A DNA stretch of 13,254 nt from Ophiosphaerella korrae (GCA_028456385.1 JALNQF010000824.1:1-13254), one strand, 5' to 3'. Numbered from the stretch's first letter, positions 1 through 9,800 are shown. Numbers and translations: made by a program. Notes: a model not told the origin generated them from the sequence alone.

Positions 1-2611
1 CGCTGGCTGAAGACGCGCCCTTCAACGCGTTCGCGAAGCAGCACGAGCCTGAATGTCTCCCCGACACGCGCGTCGACCTCCTCCGCGAGATACACGGCTG
101 GGCAGACGGGCACGACGAGCGATGCATCTTCTGGCTGAACGGGCTGGCAGGGACGGGCAAGTCGACGATTGCGCGAACCGTAGCGCGCAGCTACCACAAC
201 AAGCAACGTCTCGCGGCTAGCTTCTTCTTCTCGCGGGGCGGCGGCGATGTCAGCCACGCAGGCAGATTTGTTACGAGCATCGCGCTGCAGCTTGCGCGCA
301 ACGTGCCAGCATCAAAGCAGCACATCTGCAACGCGGTAGCAGAATGCAATGACATTGCCAGCCAGTCGCTGCGCGATCAATGGCAGCATCTCGTGCTCCG
401 GCCACTGTCGAAGCTTAGTGACAACGACTCGTTCCTTCTGGTCGTCGATGCGCTCGACGAGTGCGAGGACGAGAACAACGTCCGCATGATCGTGCAGCTA
501 TTAGCTGGGGTTCAGTCGCTCACGACAGCCCGATTGCGGGTGTTCCTGACAAGCAGGCCGGAAGTGCCGATCCGCCACGGGTTCTACGAGGTGCCAGATG
601 CCGAGCACCAGAACTTTGTGCTGCACAACATATCGCGGTCGATCGTCGATGGCGATATCAGCCTCTTCCTAGAATATCGTCTCAGGGCTCTCGCAAACGT
701 TCGAGACCTACGCGACTGGCCGAGTGAGCCTGACGTCAAAACTCTCGTCAGAAACGCAGGCGGTCTTTTCATCTGGGCTGCAACCGCCTATCGGTTCATA
801 TCAGAAGCGCCCCTCGTTGAGGAAAGGTTGCGAACGCTTCTTCAAAACGCTCCTGCCACACTAAACGATGGCAGCCGAACAATATACGACATTGTCTTAC
901 AGCTGCTGACTACTAACCTGATCTGGTACACAAGCGGCATTTTGACTTGGGTCATGGTCGTCTTCAGACTTGGTTATAACCAGGCATCCGTCGAAGAATG
1001 GCTCTTCGGCATTCTTGTTGGCAAAACTGTGACACCGGAACGTCGGCTCGATTGGATATATCTAACAGTTCTGCAAGGTTGCACCGTCCCAACCTGGAAC
1101 AACAAAGAAAAGCAAGAATTCTACAAAAGGCTGAGATACGTGCTTGGAAGTACTGTTACATTGTTGTCCCCCCTTCCAGTTGCACATTTAGGCAAGTTAC
1201 TCCACGTTACAGGAACGAAAGTAATGCAGACATTTAAGGATCTGCACGCTATCCTCGACATTCCAAAAGAAGCAAGTGCGCCACTTCGCCTACACCATCC
1301 ATCGTTTCGCGACTTCCTGCTGAGCAGAGATCGGTGCCGCGACGCCAACTTTTGGGTAGATGAGAAGCAGATGCACCGACGGTTGGCAGACAACTGCTTA
1401 CAACTCATGTCGAGCTTCCTCGAGCAAGACGTCTGTGAAGTGGGAGCTCCTGGCATGTATGCAGTTGGTATAGAGAGCAAGCAACTAGAGCAGTGTCTTC
1501 CTCCAGAGCTGCAGTATGCATGCCGCTACTGGATCCAGCATCTTGCGAAGAGTGGCGCTCGGCTCAGCGATAGCGACCAGGTGCACAGCTTCCTGCAAAA
1601 GCACTGCCTCCACTGGCTGGAGGCGCTAGGGTGGATGGGCAAGGTGTCGGAAGGCATCCATGCCATCAGCATGCTGGAGTCAGTCACACTGGTAAGTGCC
1701 TTTGCTACAGGTAAAGGTTATTACTGACAATCTAAAAGACAAGCGATTGTCCCAGCCTGTACGCCTTCGTGCACGACATGAAGCGGTTCGCACTGTACTT
1801 CCGGCCGGCCATCGAGCAGTGGCCGTTGCAGGTGTACTGCAGCGGGCTTGTATTTGCGCCGAGCACAAGCATAGTAAAGAGGCAGTTTGAGAGCCAGATA
1901 CCGCAGTGGATGAGGCTGCTGCCTCAGGTAGACAGCGAGTGGAGTGGAGTGGTGCAGACGCTCGAGGGCCATTCTGGGGGGGTCATGGCGGTGGCCTTCT
2001 CGCCAGACGGCAAGATGCTGGCATCGGCATCAGACGACAAGACAGTCAAGCTATGGGACGCGGGGACAGGCGCGCTGGTGCAGACACTCAAGGGCCATTC
2101 CGACTGGGTCAGGGCAGTGGCCTTCTCGCCAGACGGCAAGATGTTGGCATCGGCATCAGACGACAAGACGGTCAAGCTATGGGACGCGGAGACAGGCGTG
2201 CTGGTGCAGACGCTCGAGAGCCATTCTAGGGAGGTTAGGGCGGTGGCCTTCTCGCCAGACGGCAAGATGCCGGCATCGGCATCATACGACAAGACGGTCA
2301 AGCTCTGGGACGCGGGTACAGGCGCGCTGGTGCAGACTTTCCCTGTGGATAGTTATGTCTCCACGCTCTCCTTCTCTGACGACGGAACTCTCCTGCACAC
2401 TAATCGCGGCGACATCTGCCTTAGTCCCCGCTCTTCAGACCACGGGACTCTTCCAGAGGTCTTTGTCGATGAGCAGTGGATAGCGTTGCAGGGCTCAAGA
2501 ATGCTTTGGCTACCGCCAGAGTACCGGAATGTTTCTGCTGCGGTGTACAGAGACACAGTTGCTTTAGGTTTAGTGTCTGGTCGGGTGTCTTTGCTAGCGA
2601 TTGCTTTGTAG
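1..2611 (+). CDS. NACHT-WD40 NOD-like receptor (HNWD/HET-E type), 5' end outside window
   Basis: A fungal STAND NTPase of the kind that senses non-self. The frame is open from base 3 to 1691, is joined by an intron at 1692-1738, and continues from 1739 to a stop at 2609-2611, giving about 853 residues in the window. Numbering from base 3, the P-loop GLAGTGKS is at residues 47-54, the Walker B segment LLVVDALDEC at 145-154, and a sensor-like FLTSRPEVPI follows at about 180. A GLFIWAATA helix of the post-NACHT region lies near 250. Exon 2 begins with the family's linker (YAFVHDMKRFALY, then VFAPSTSIVKRQFE). Three WD40 repeats and a divergent tail ending in VSLLAIAL close the protein. Three repeats are fewer than a closed propeller needs, so the number may vary or the protein may oligomerise. 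The N-terminal effector domain (HET or similar) is not visible. No internal stop or frameshift was seen, so it is probably functional. Confidence 0.9.
1692..1738 (+). other. Intron of the NACHT-WD40 gene
   Basis: The donor is GTAAGT, a CTGAC branch-like site lies in TTACTGAC, and the acceptor is AAAAG. The 47-nt intron is in phase 0. Removing it skips the stop TGA at 1725-1727 and joins ...LESVTL to TSDCPSLYAFVHDM, a junction that restores the linker typical of this family. The earlier CTACAG at 1705-1710 would leave a 19-nt intron and was discarded. Confidence 0.88.
1952..2329 (+). repeat. Three tandem 126-bp WD40 units
   Basis: The units lie at 1952-2077, 2078-2203 and 2204-2329. Each encodes 42 residues starting VQTL and ending with WDAxTGxL, with the blade core AVAFSPDGKM. 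They are almost identical at the DNA level. The differences cluster at a few codons: GGHS/KGHS/ESHS in the first loop, GGVM/DWVR/REVR just before the AVAFS strand, and LASASDD versus PASASYD in unit 3. High identity with variation at a few surface positions is the known signature of HNWD-type repeats, which undergo concerted evolution and diversifying selection. A fourth, degenerate unit (VQTFPVDSYVSTLSFS) follows and marks the fixed end of the array. Confidence 0.92.
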
Positions 2612-3473
2612 TATACCTTCTTCTCTTCTTTTACACTTGCACATAATACGCCTAGGATGTGATAATACTGCTAGTAGTATAAACACTTAAAGTATCCTAA
2701 TAACGCCTATCATGCGTAACATAAGTAAACACTAGCCTATTAGTTGTATACACTTGTAGTAGCGTACTGTACACTAGACAACAGCATGTAACTAACTTAA
2801 CGTGCGCATAGATTTCCTAAAACAGCTATCGCGTAGTAGCTCCTAGAAGTTTCTAGGCACGTTGAGTGGGCGTAACTGATTGGACATAGAGTAGTATACA
2901 ATACTCAAGCCGTAGGATCAGTACAGCACCATGGAAGCGCGCTTAGTCTAGCCGCTAAAGTTGCCTGCGCTTGGCGCAGATCTCTCTATGCGGAGAAACT
3001 CCCGGAATGCACACACGCAAGGCTGAAAGTCTCAAAAGCTTAGTGTAAGGTGCTTAGTTGGTGGTCCTAGCGACCTAGCGTTCCGAAATCAGCACACGCG
3101 CAAATGAGCGCGGGGTGCAGAGCAAAGATTGCCGTAGATGCTGCGTACAAAACAACCAATCGCACCACCCCAAGTGCGTAATTTTCATCCTGTAGAGCGG
3201 TAGGTAAAAAGAGAAACATCTACAGGCTTGCAGTACATCCGGCATAATGCTGCAGACTTATGCGGGGTGGCGAGTAGTGGTCATATCTCGCTTCCATCTC
3301 GGTGAGGGGGGTTTCCCGCTAATGCGGGATGGACGTTATCTCCTCGTTGTTGCGAGCTGCTCCTAGCGCTGAGCCGCGAAATTCAGCCACGTACACCAAG
3401 TGATGCTTGGCCACGCATTTGCTTGGAGGAGCACGTGATTAATCGGCGACTCGGCATATCATGACCTGCAGAC
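2612..3473. other. Non-coding region downstream of the NACHT-WD40 gene
   Basis: No open frame with recognisable content was found on either strand. The first 200 bases are AT-rich with many TA dinucleotides. The rest is of mixed composition. No tRNA, rRNA or transposase fragment was recognised. Confidence 0.6.
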
Positions 3474-4110
3474 TGTCACGTGAGTCTTCCATAGTTGCGT
3501 CAGTTCGGAGGGTCACTCAGTGATGGATGTGGACCGTAGATTGATTGCAAGTATGTTATGATCGTTCGCGATAAATGAATCACTAGTCTCTGATTGAATT
3601 CAGGGGTTGATCAGGTCGATTGAAGTGAGTTGATTAATTATTCTTCTCTATCTGTATCTGCTGCTATATCCTCTAGTTCATATACTCGTCTCTATGCAGT
3701 TGCGACTTGGTGATGGAGAGCCGTTATCTCGAGTTTCATGGTTGACTAATGTATCGGCTCTACGCAGTCAGGTCATGACGTGATGAGCCATCATACTGAC
3801 GATAGCCGTGCCGAGCCAGATCTCAGTTCTCCGGCTGGCCCTGGTGCGTTGATGCGCAATGGTTGAGTTGATGCGGCAGCCCCATAGCTCGCTTAGCCCG
3901 TGGCACGCACACTAGCATCGTGATGATCGATCGCCATCTGAATCGTACGAGCTAGCTCAGCTCCATCTGGCAGCGTCACATCTGGCAGATGCACGACCTC
4001 AGCTGGAAGAGATACAAGGCCAGCTCGAGTTGATGACTTTGGCTCCAGCTGATAGCTGACGCTTCAGCTGAGGGGGTGTGTCAGATGAGCTGGCTCGCGA
4101 GCCGGCTCAT
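3474..4110 (+). mobile_element. Candidate degraded LTR-retrotransposon remnant
   Basis: The left part starts TGTCACGTGA and shares blocks with the well-defined solo LTR at 11028. These include GGTCAC..(A)G.TGATG.ATGTG.ACCGTAG near 3510, GATTGATTG followed by TATGT, and a pyrimidine-rich TCT.CTGCTAT..TATACTC block near 3655-3690. At the right end a purine run GAGGGGG (4070-4076) sits just before TGTCAGATGAG (4079-4089), which looks like a polypurine tract followed by an LTR start. No gag or pol coding was recognised between them. No matching second LTR or target duplication was found, so the boundaries and even the integrity of the element are uncertain. Confidence 0.33.
4085..4110. repeat. 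26-bp near-perfect palindrome
   Basis: The two 13-base arms meet at the central CGCG; one arm pair (A versus G) mismatches. The core reads GAGCTGGCTCG then CGAGCCGGCTC. It lies a few bases inside the LTR-like start at 4079. It could form a cruciform or hairpin, or be a dimeric protein site. Its function is unknown. Confidence 0.6.
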
Positions 4111-4359
4111 GAGTTGATTCGGATGTCGATTGGGATGGCGATGGCGATCGATCCGGCACGTGCGCCACTAGCCAGAAGGCAGATGATAGGCAGAGAACTC
4201 AATCAATTCTACTCTGACCTCTGCTCGCATCCGTGACTCAGTGACCATCAAATCTGACATCTGCGGATCAAATACTTCCTTCATCCATTTTAGACGAAGA
4301 TAAGAGTCGTTGTAGCCTGATTTCAGAGAGAGCGAAGACCGCTTTCTACATGCTCTACA

Positions 4360-4600
4360 CGGTATAACTTGTTGAAGAGAGGAATAATTGAGGCACCTTT
4401 GGTAGTGGGATGGAACATGCCAAGGTTTTCTTGATAACCAATCCAAGCCCTATTATAAGAGCGACAAGGCCTCTTCGTACTGCTCCTGCGTGTATGCGAG
4501 ACAGTAGACACTCATCAGTGTGTCTGTCTGGTGGTCCTTTACTAACATCTTGGTTCTGGCACGAGCGCATTTGGGGTCTTTGGATCCTTCTCCTGCTTTG
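4360..4600 (-). pseudogene. TPR-repeat relic, probably from an NLR C-terminus
   Basis: On the minus strand, one frame reads KDHQTDTLMSVYCLAY and then EQYEEALSLL. After a frameshift near 4458 it continues YNRAWIGYQENLGMFHPTTK, and after another near 4400 it reads CLNYSSLQQ. This is the pattern of the 42-residue kinesin-light-chain-like TPR common at the C-terminus of fungal NB-ARC proteins: (L)G.DHP.TL.SV..LA....YEEAL.LY.RA..GY...LG..HP.T. At least two frameshifts and stop codons (TAA, TAG) at the first break show it is dead. A further open stretch to 4168 in the last frame may be decayed continuation, but I could not match it to anything. Confidence 0.6.
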
Positions 4601-4643
4601 AAACTCTCACTGGACTATGCTCCCCACGAGTGCTCAGGAAAGA

Positions 4644-5007
4644 TCAAGTAAATTCCATGATGATGACTTTTCTTTCTCCAGATGTGCAGCCGAACGTAGT
4701 GGTAATCCCACTAACTGCACTGTGGCTTGACCAATGCTCGTAAGAAATCCAAACGCTCCGCTCAGTACGGCAATGCGTCCACTGGGCTTGTGACAAAGAT
4801 GGAAGATGGGAGCTGTGTTCGAGGCACAGCCACACCAGCTGAACAAGATGATGATATAAGCAATACCTTCCTTTCGGTACGGAGAGAAATGCCATCTGTA
4901 GAGAAAGAAATAGTTGCGATGATAAAGTAGACATCAAGCGTGTGGCACAGTGCGCCCGACCCAGCATCCCACAGCCTGACCATCTTACCATTCCGCGAGA
5001 AGACCAT
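4644..5007 (-). pseudogene. C-terminal relic of a second WD40 NLR
   Basis: The minus-strand frame reads MVFSRNGKMVRLWDAGSGAL, then ATISFSTDG and SSIFVTS. It shifts frame near 4784 and continues QW...VWISYEHW...SAVSG and ends IIMEFT. This matches, in order, the last blade and fixed tail of the NACHT-WD40 gene at 2270-2611: LWDAGTGAL, STLSFSDDG, EVFVDEQW, LWLPPEYRNVSAAVY, VSLLAIAL. The blade is shortened. FSRNGK joins directly to VRLWD, missing about nine residues (LASASDDKT), as expected from a deletion inside the repeat. No NACHT domain is attached upstream, so this is a fragment of a paralogue on the opposite strand. Confidence 0.75.
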
Positions 5008-5189
5008 AGTGGTGATGGAGCTCGAACTCGTCGTATTGTATTGTTGAGGTCAACTCCACGCAAGTAATTTGTCATATAGGACACTAACTTATAAGGATAG
5101 CATGAATTCAGCCAATGACGAAAGGTGGCTCAGCAGCTCCAAATTCTTCCAAATCATCCACATCCTCTTCCATCGTAAATCTACACGAC

Positions 5190-5603
5190 CTATCGAGCCC
5201 CAGAAAAGCTCCAAGCGTTTTCAATATGGATTAAATGATCTAGGCTGCCCGCAAAATTCTCAGAAGTACTTTGTTGCAAGATCGAACATGCTAAGCGAAG
5301 ACTTTGATCGCAGCCTTCGAAGTGCATCTTTGCGAAGAAAGGCCCCAAGCCTGTTCGGTCTGTTAGTTGGGGTTGGTTGAGTCTGTACATGACCTCATCG
5401 TGCGTCGCTTTTCGCCAATCAAACGTCGACTTCAATGCTTGAACCGCTGTACTCTCATCTGCGACATTCACATGGTCATAGTAGATGCTCTTCATTGCGG
5501 ACATCGTCTTCTGCTTGGATTCATGCATGAGATTGATGTAAGCTGGCTCTTCGTCATCTGAGTCCTCGTCGTCACTTAGAGGATCAATCCACCCGGAAGA
5601 GAT
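5190..5603 (-). other. Open stretch continuing in frame past the 5604 stop
   Basis: Beyond the TAG at 5604-5606 the same frame stays open for about 137 codons. It begins with SSGWIDPL and an acidic run DDEDSDDEEPAY, then a helical stretch with YYDHVNVADES and FFAKMHFEGCDQSL, and ends at the TAG at 5190. Continuity of frame and composition suggests it was the original C-terminus of the PNP-NB-ARC gene, reached before the stop arose. A weak 42-nt intron (GTCTTC...CCTAG) would also remove the stop in frame. No family was recognised. Confidence 0.4.
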
Positions 5604-5848
5604 CTAGGTAGGGAACATATTGCAAATTGCAGCTTCTCTGAAGACATTATCGGCTAGCTCTTCCACAAATGAGGAACTATCGTGGAGGTATCTCTCGAAG
5701 GTGCTTCTGAATCCTTGCTTTGCAGCATCCTTTAGGTCATCGGAAATGGCCTCGAACGTCTCTGCGGCAATCAAGTTGTCCAGATCTCCTGGAAACCGCC
5801 CAGGCCAAGCTAATTCCCAGAGCATGCTAAAGAGTATGTCTATTCCAG

Positions 5849-5921
5849 CTTCAGCCGAGAGTGATTCAGAATGGAAGGCATCAGTGGGTCGAGCGCTAAA
5901 GCCGTTCGATCGCGCGCTCAC
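5849..5921 (-). other. Candidate intron in the helical C-terminal region
   Basis: A good donor GTGAGC, a CTGAT branch-like site and a GAAG acceptor give 73 nt in phase 1. Splicing joins TFGDI through a split Ser codon to GIDILFSMLWELAWPGR and skips the TAG that ends the upstream open frame at 5896. All three criteria fit, so I prefer this to a frameshift. Confidence 0.55.
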
Positions 5922-6860
5922 ATATGTCCCCAAAGGTGTCTTTCTGCTCACTCAGTATCTCAACTGCCAAGCAAGACTCCAGAAATTGTTGCGTGGCTGC
6001 CTTCACACTCCGACGGAGAACCGCAAAGAAAGCATTCCTGGGGTCACTTGAACTTGTCATGGACTGCAGATAGGTCCCAAAGCTTTGATCCCCCACCACT
6101 GTTTCACTATTTGATTGTGAAGGAAATTCAATGGTGAGGCGTTGAGTGTCTGCAGCGGATTGAAGTTTGGCAAACACTTCCGCTAAGCAAATTCGAATAA
6201 TCTCTGTCACATCCTTATCCCATTTTTCCGACCATGTACGAATGAACGTGCTAGGTTCATTGGGTGGGATAAGTGGCAATTGCCCGACAGCTTCCTGAGC
6301 AAGATGTTCCACAAGCAGGGATTCTGTTCGCGCAGTAATGTCTGCTTTGATCTTTTCGATCGTATCCGTCTGACCCACATAATGTAACTCATAGGGAGCT
6401 TCGCTACTAAATGCGATTGGAATGCATCCGTGGGAGTCCAGGGTATCGAGGAAAAAGTCTTTGATTGTGTAGTTATCTTTTTTTGTGTCTGACGAAACGG
6501 CATACTCGACTTGCTCTCCAAGCTCACGGGCCCAGTCTTGGAACTTCGAATTCCAGTCAACATCTTTAAGGTTGTCATCGTATGAGTTTGTGATCTCTAG
6601 TTTTAACTGTCTTGAGAGCTGATGCAGGCGGCTGCGCTGCGCTGACCCTGCCGGCAGGAAGTCAATTGATGTCGACAATTTGATTTGTGCATCAAGCAGC
6701 AACGGAAAGATAGCCTCCGAGGGTGGCACTTGACTGTCGTTAAATATCCTAGGATTTTCGATGAGGGTTTTTGAGATTTCTTTGAGCAAAGGCTCGAACT
6801 TCGAGGCTCCAACTCGACTCCCATGTAGTTGGTCGTACATGCCAAAGCCCATAGCCACAT

Positions 6861-6904
6861 CTTCGAGCCAGCGTAGGTTGAAACCTTATCGTGGTTCGTA
6901 CTAC
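6861..6904 (-). other. Candidate intron after the winged-helix segment
   Basis: GTAGTA...CGAAG, 44 nt, phase 1. Splicing joins RRWL directly to DVAMGFGMYDQ and brings the NB-ARC frame into the long downstream frame, skipping the TAA in that frame near 6884. The branch site is weak (only a CTAC-like sequence), so a frameshift mutation is the alternative. Confidence 0.45.
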
Positions 6905-7895
6905 CAAGCCATCTTCTGACCAGGGAGTGCATCTCGATGTAAGGCACGTTGTCCCCCTCGCCTTCTATCCCGTTCACGGTAACTATGTTCACTGCAGCCA
7001 AAGTTTTGATCGCAAGCTCGAAGGAGCCAGGCTCGAGGAAGCGCATTTGGTCGATAACAGGACGGCTAGGGTCTGTAGTGGGTCGGATACTCCCTGTACG
7101 CTTAGTTCTAAATCTGCGGTGCAAACGAATATATTCTGCGACGTTCGACGCATTCTCGCACGATGCTGCGAAATGAGCCATGAGTGCTGCGTTTTGTTTG
7201 ATCCCTGTGCCTTGTAAAATGCCCTGAAAAGCAAATCGGAAGACTTTCCAGACAGAATAAGGATAGTCGGAGAAGTCGCGATCTTCATCAAGTAGGGCGT
7301 CTTTGACCTCATCGGCCCATTCAAGATAGGATTGGCTATTGAGGCTCGAGATCCACTGTCCTTCCGTAGAGCAGCACCTACGATGGCAATCGCTAACGGG
7401 AGTCCCCCAAGCTCCCTCACGATGCGTCTTTCAGCGTCTCTCGCCTGAACAGTCTCCTCAGCTTGAGTAGCTTGGCCTTCACTAGGTGAAACTGGGCCTG
7501 GCTCCATATACATTTCCAGGAGATCTTGGCCACTTTGCTCGTTCAGCGGATCCATGCGAAGAATACGTGTGGCCTTGATATATGAAGCCAAGTCCTTGTT
7601 CCTTGTTGTTATGAGAATCTTGCTCTCCCCTAGGTCCGCCAAGAGATATTGTTGAATGTTGATAAGAGGAGCGTCCAGGCCGTCAAATACAACCAACCAC
7701 CGGCCAGGAAAGCGTTCGGATAGCTGACGAGCGATGAGAGGCATAGGTTCCGAATACTGTTGGTCATTTCCACATATCTGCTTAGCATACTGCTCGAATG
7801 CTTGTTTGATAGCTGCTTCAGAGTTACTTGGTATCCAAAGAACGGCCATAGTTTTCTGAGCATTGTATGCAAATAATCTTGCCATAGTTGACTTT

Positions 7896-7950
7896 CTGTC
7901 ACGCAAAGTTAGTGCGAGCAAAGAACTCTAGATATAAAAGCTTCGCCTAC
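7896..7950 (-). other. Intron inside the NB-ARC P-loop codons
   Basis: The donor is GTAGGC, the branch site CTAAC lies in GCACTAACTTTG, and the acceptor is GACAG. The intron is 55 nt, phase 2. Splicing joins GG to A and rebuilds GLPGIGKSTMA, the Walker A motif. Its intact splice signals show that the gene was expressed as one PNP-NB-ARC product before it was broken. Confidence 0.87.
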
Positions 7951-8624
7951 CCGATGCCTGGAAGGCCATGCAAAATGACACGAACGTGGCCACTACAGCT
8001 GAGCGCCTCAGTAAGGAAAGACTGTACATCAGCACGGACCAGAAGCCGTTCTTGCAGGAAGATGGAGTCATTTCGAAGCACCGGAATCCCTTCAGAAACA
8101 TTGGGATCTACTGATGCCTTCGTACGTTCCTTTATTTCTTCGGGTTGAATATTACGGAGAAGCTCTCTGGCGAACGCCGTGGCGTTTCCCGCCGCATGCG
8201 ACCGCCACAGGTCGCTCTTGTGTGAGTCCGCATAGTCGGAGATGCCGCGGATCACCAGGCACGGGAAGATGTCCATCAGCCCTGCCGCTTCCATCTCGAA
8301 GCAGAGCACTCCGCCAATCTTTGCGCTGACCAAGTCTCTTTCCGCCGCACTCTCCATAGCCTGGTTGCTTGATGCAATTGTCCCGTAGTGTATTACTACC
8401 TCCTCACCGCTGTCACGAGGCTCCCGCACCTGTTGTCTCTCTGCCTTGCACTTGCTGCACGTAGGCCCACCTTCGTGATCGTACGTCGCCTCGAAGAGAA
8501 CATCAACCCAGGCTTTGTCGCGCCGAAACTTGGGGACACGGTTGAGCTTAGCGATATGCTCAGCCATCTTGCTTCTTCCCCGGAGCTCATTCGCTTGCAC
8601 GCTGACCAACGCAGCAAGCAGTAT

Positions 8625-8627
8625 CTA
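8625..8627 (-). other. In-frame TAG in the PNP domain
   Basis: The codon lies between LNSPP and ILLAAL, with conserved PNP sequence in the same frame on both sides. The plus-strand copy at 10229 has ACG (Thr) at the aligned codon. A single C-to-T change from CAG would also create it, which is the CpA-to-TpA context of RIP. No intron of workable length removes it in frame. Confidence 0.85.
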
Positions 8628-9059
8628 CGGTGGTGAGTTGAGCGACCCTGTCCTCTCGAACCCGGTTGGAGTAGCCTTGCCGGAGTCGTACTGTACAACG
8701 CCGCCGAAGATTCTGTCTGGTTTGCTCGCTACTATGTCCCCAAGGCGGATGTCTGCCTCTGCGCTCGGCACGCCTCCACCAATACCCACCATAAGGCCAA
8801 AGCGGATGCCCTTGAAGGTGGTCTTCATTTGCGTCGTCACAGCGGCTGCAGGGTTGTTCCCGACGCGCCCAGCTGGCAGACACACAATAACAACGTTATG
8901 TCCCGCCACCGAGCCGAGGGAGTATATGTTCTCATCGTCAGGATTTCGATCGAGGGCGGCGTGTTCTTCGTCGAGCATCTCCTGTGCCGCAGCCAGCTCG
9001 ACCGGGAGGGCGCACACCCATCCGACGGTATAGTCTTCGCGGCGCAGCTGGGTCGGCAT

Positions 9060-9307
9060 GTGGGGTCACTGCGAGGTGGATAAGAGGGATTGCGATAGAC
9101 TGTCTCGAAGAACGCTGCTCCTGCAGGAAATGCAAAGTTGGTGGCATGGTGCCGTAGCGAACGCAAGGCAATGTCATCCACTTATTGGCTGTTCAGCCTC
9201 GTTGCCCATGCTCCAGCTGAACATCCAGGATGCAGCTTACAAGGGCAAGCGCTGAGCAGGGACGAAGTGCGCCACTCAAGCTACCGGCAACCCGATTCAA
9301 GACAAAT
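9060..9307. other. Upstream region of the PNP-NB-ARC gene
   Basis: This 248-bp gap separates the start codon at 9059 from the end of the CorA-like relic at 9308. It must hold the 5' UTR and any promoter of the minus-strand gene. No clear TATA box or other motif stands out, and open frames here are short and carry no recognisable domain. Confidence 0.4.
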
Positions 9308-9800
9308 CTAGCGATTGCGCTTATACAGCCAGTTCTCGTGGATAACCTCGTATGATCCTCCAAGCCACCACCACCAGCCGTGGAGCACGACGGTTAGGGG
9401 AATAACCACCACCCAGTAAATCCCGAAACTTGTGCGAGACTCGCCAACCATCCTCCGCGAAGGAGAAGAATTTAGTGCTGAATAATGCCTATGGTAACAG
9501 AATTGATTATCCTATATGACCAGATGGAACGTGCTCGCAATGCTTACGGATATGAAAGTCGCTGGCAAGAATATCATCGTCAGGAGAGTAATCGACTTCA
9601 TCACGGCGTTGTCCAAACTCGCGAGCATGTTGTATGCCTGTAGGGACCAATTAACTTTTGACACGCATATCAACCCATACAATAGGATGTGTAGTTCACC
9701 AGGGAATCTCCTCTCCAAGCCGGTCATGAGTAGACTGCGCGCGCCATTTCAGGGCCTTCATCATCTGCTCTCTGCTAGCTTGTTGCTTTGTACACAGGAT
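9308..9800 (-). pseudogene. 3' relic of a CorA-like divalent-cation transporter
   Basis: Minus strand, about 9755-9675, reads REQMMKALKWRAQSTHDRLGEEIP. The next piece (about 9650-9548) reads AYNMLASLDNAVMKSITLLT followed by MIFLPATFIS, the conserved helix and first membrane segment of fungal CorA-like proteins. A 59-nt intron (9489-9547, GTAAGC...CCATAG, phase 0) joins this to ALFSTKFFSF, also typical. A one-base shift near 9425 leads into IYWVVVIPLTVVLHGWWWWL, the second membrane segment, ending KRNR and TAG at 9308-9310. A further frame break lies between the first two pieces, and another near 9760. No N-terminal cytoplasmic domain was found upstream. It is therefore truncated and frameshifted. 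It is unrelated to the NLRs around it and probably marks an old insertion or recombination junction. Confidence 0.72.

Larger units (their letters stand above)
5604..9059 (-). pseudogene. PNP-NB-ARC NOD-like receptor, interrupted
   Basis: The start ATG is at 9059 (MPTQLRREDYTVGWVCALPV). Residues 10-290 are a purine nucleoside phosphorylase-like domain, with VGIGGGVP at 91-98, IRLGD at 104-108, the substrate-site FEMEAAG at 254-260 and Asp in ISDYAD. An in-frame TAG (8625-8627, codon 145) splits this domain. NB-ARC follows. Walker A GLPGIGKST is split by the intron at 7896-7950, Walker B is WLVVFDGLD (436-444), the sensor is ILITTRN (463-469) and GLPL is at 534-537. One base is missing near 7355, where RKD must shift frame to reach WISSLNSQSYLEWADE. 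A winged-helix MHSLVRRWL ends near 6905. Then comes about 390 residues of unrecognised helical protein, not WD40, ankyrin or clear TPR. Candidate introns at 6861-6904 and 5849-5921 join the frames exactly. With a nonsense codon and a frameshift the full receptor is not made; shorter products remain possible. Confidence 0.82.

Noticed and set aside
4168..4446. A 92-codon open frame as a separate small gene
   Set aside because: Its start overlaps the frameshifted TPR relic and reads it in a different frame. No independent motif is present.
8625..8627. Programmed stop-codon read-through to make a full PNP-NB-ARC protein
   Set aside because: TAG followed by ATA is not a known efficient read-through context, and a second lesion (frameshift near 7355) lies downstream.
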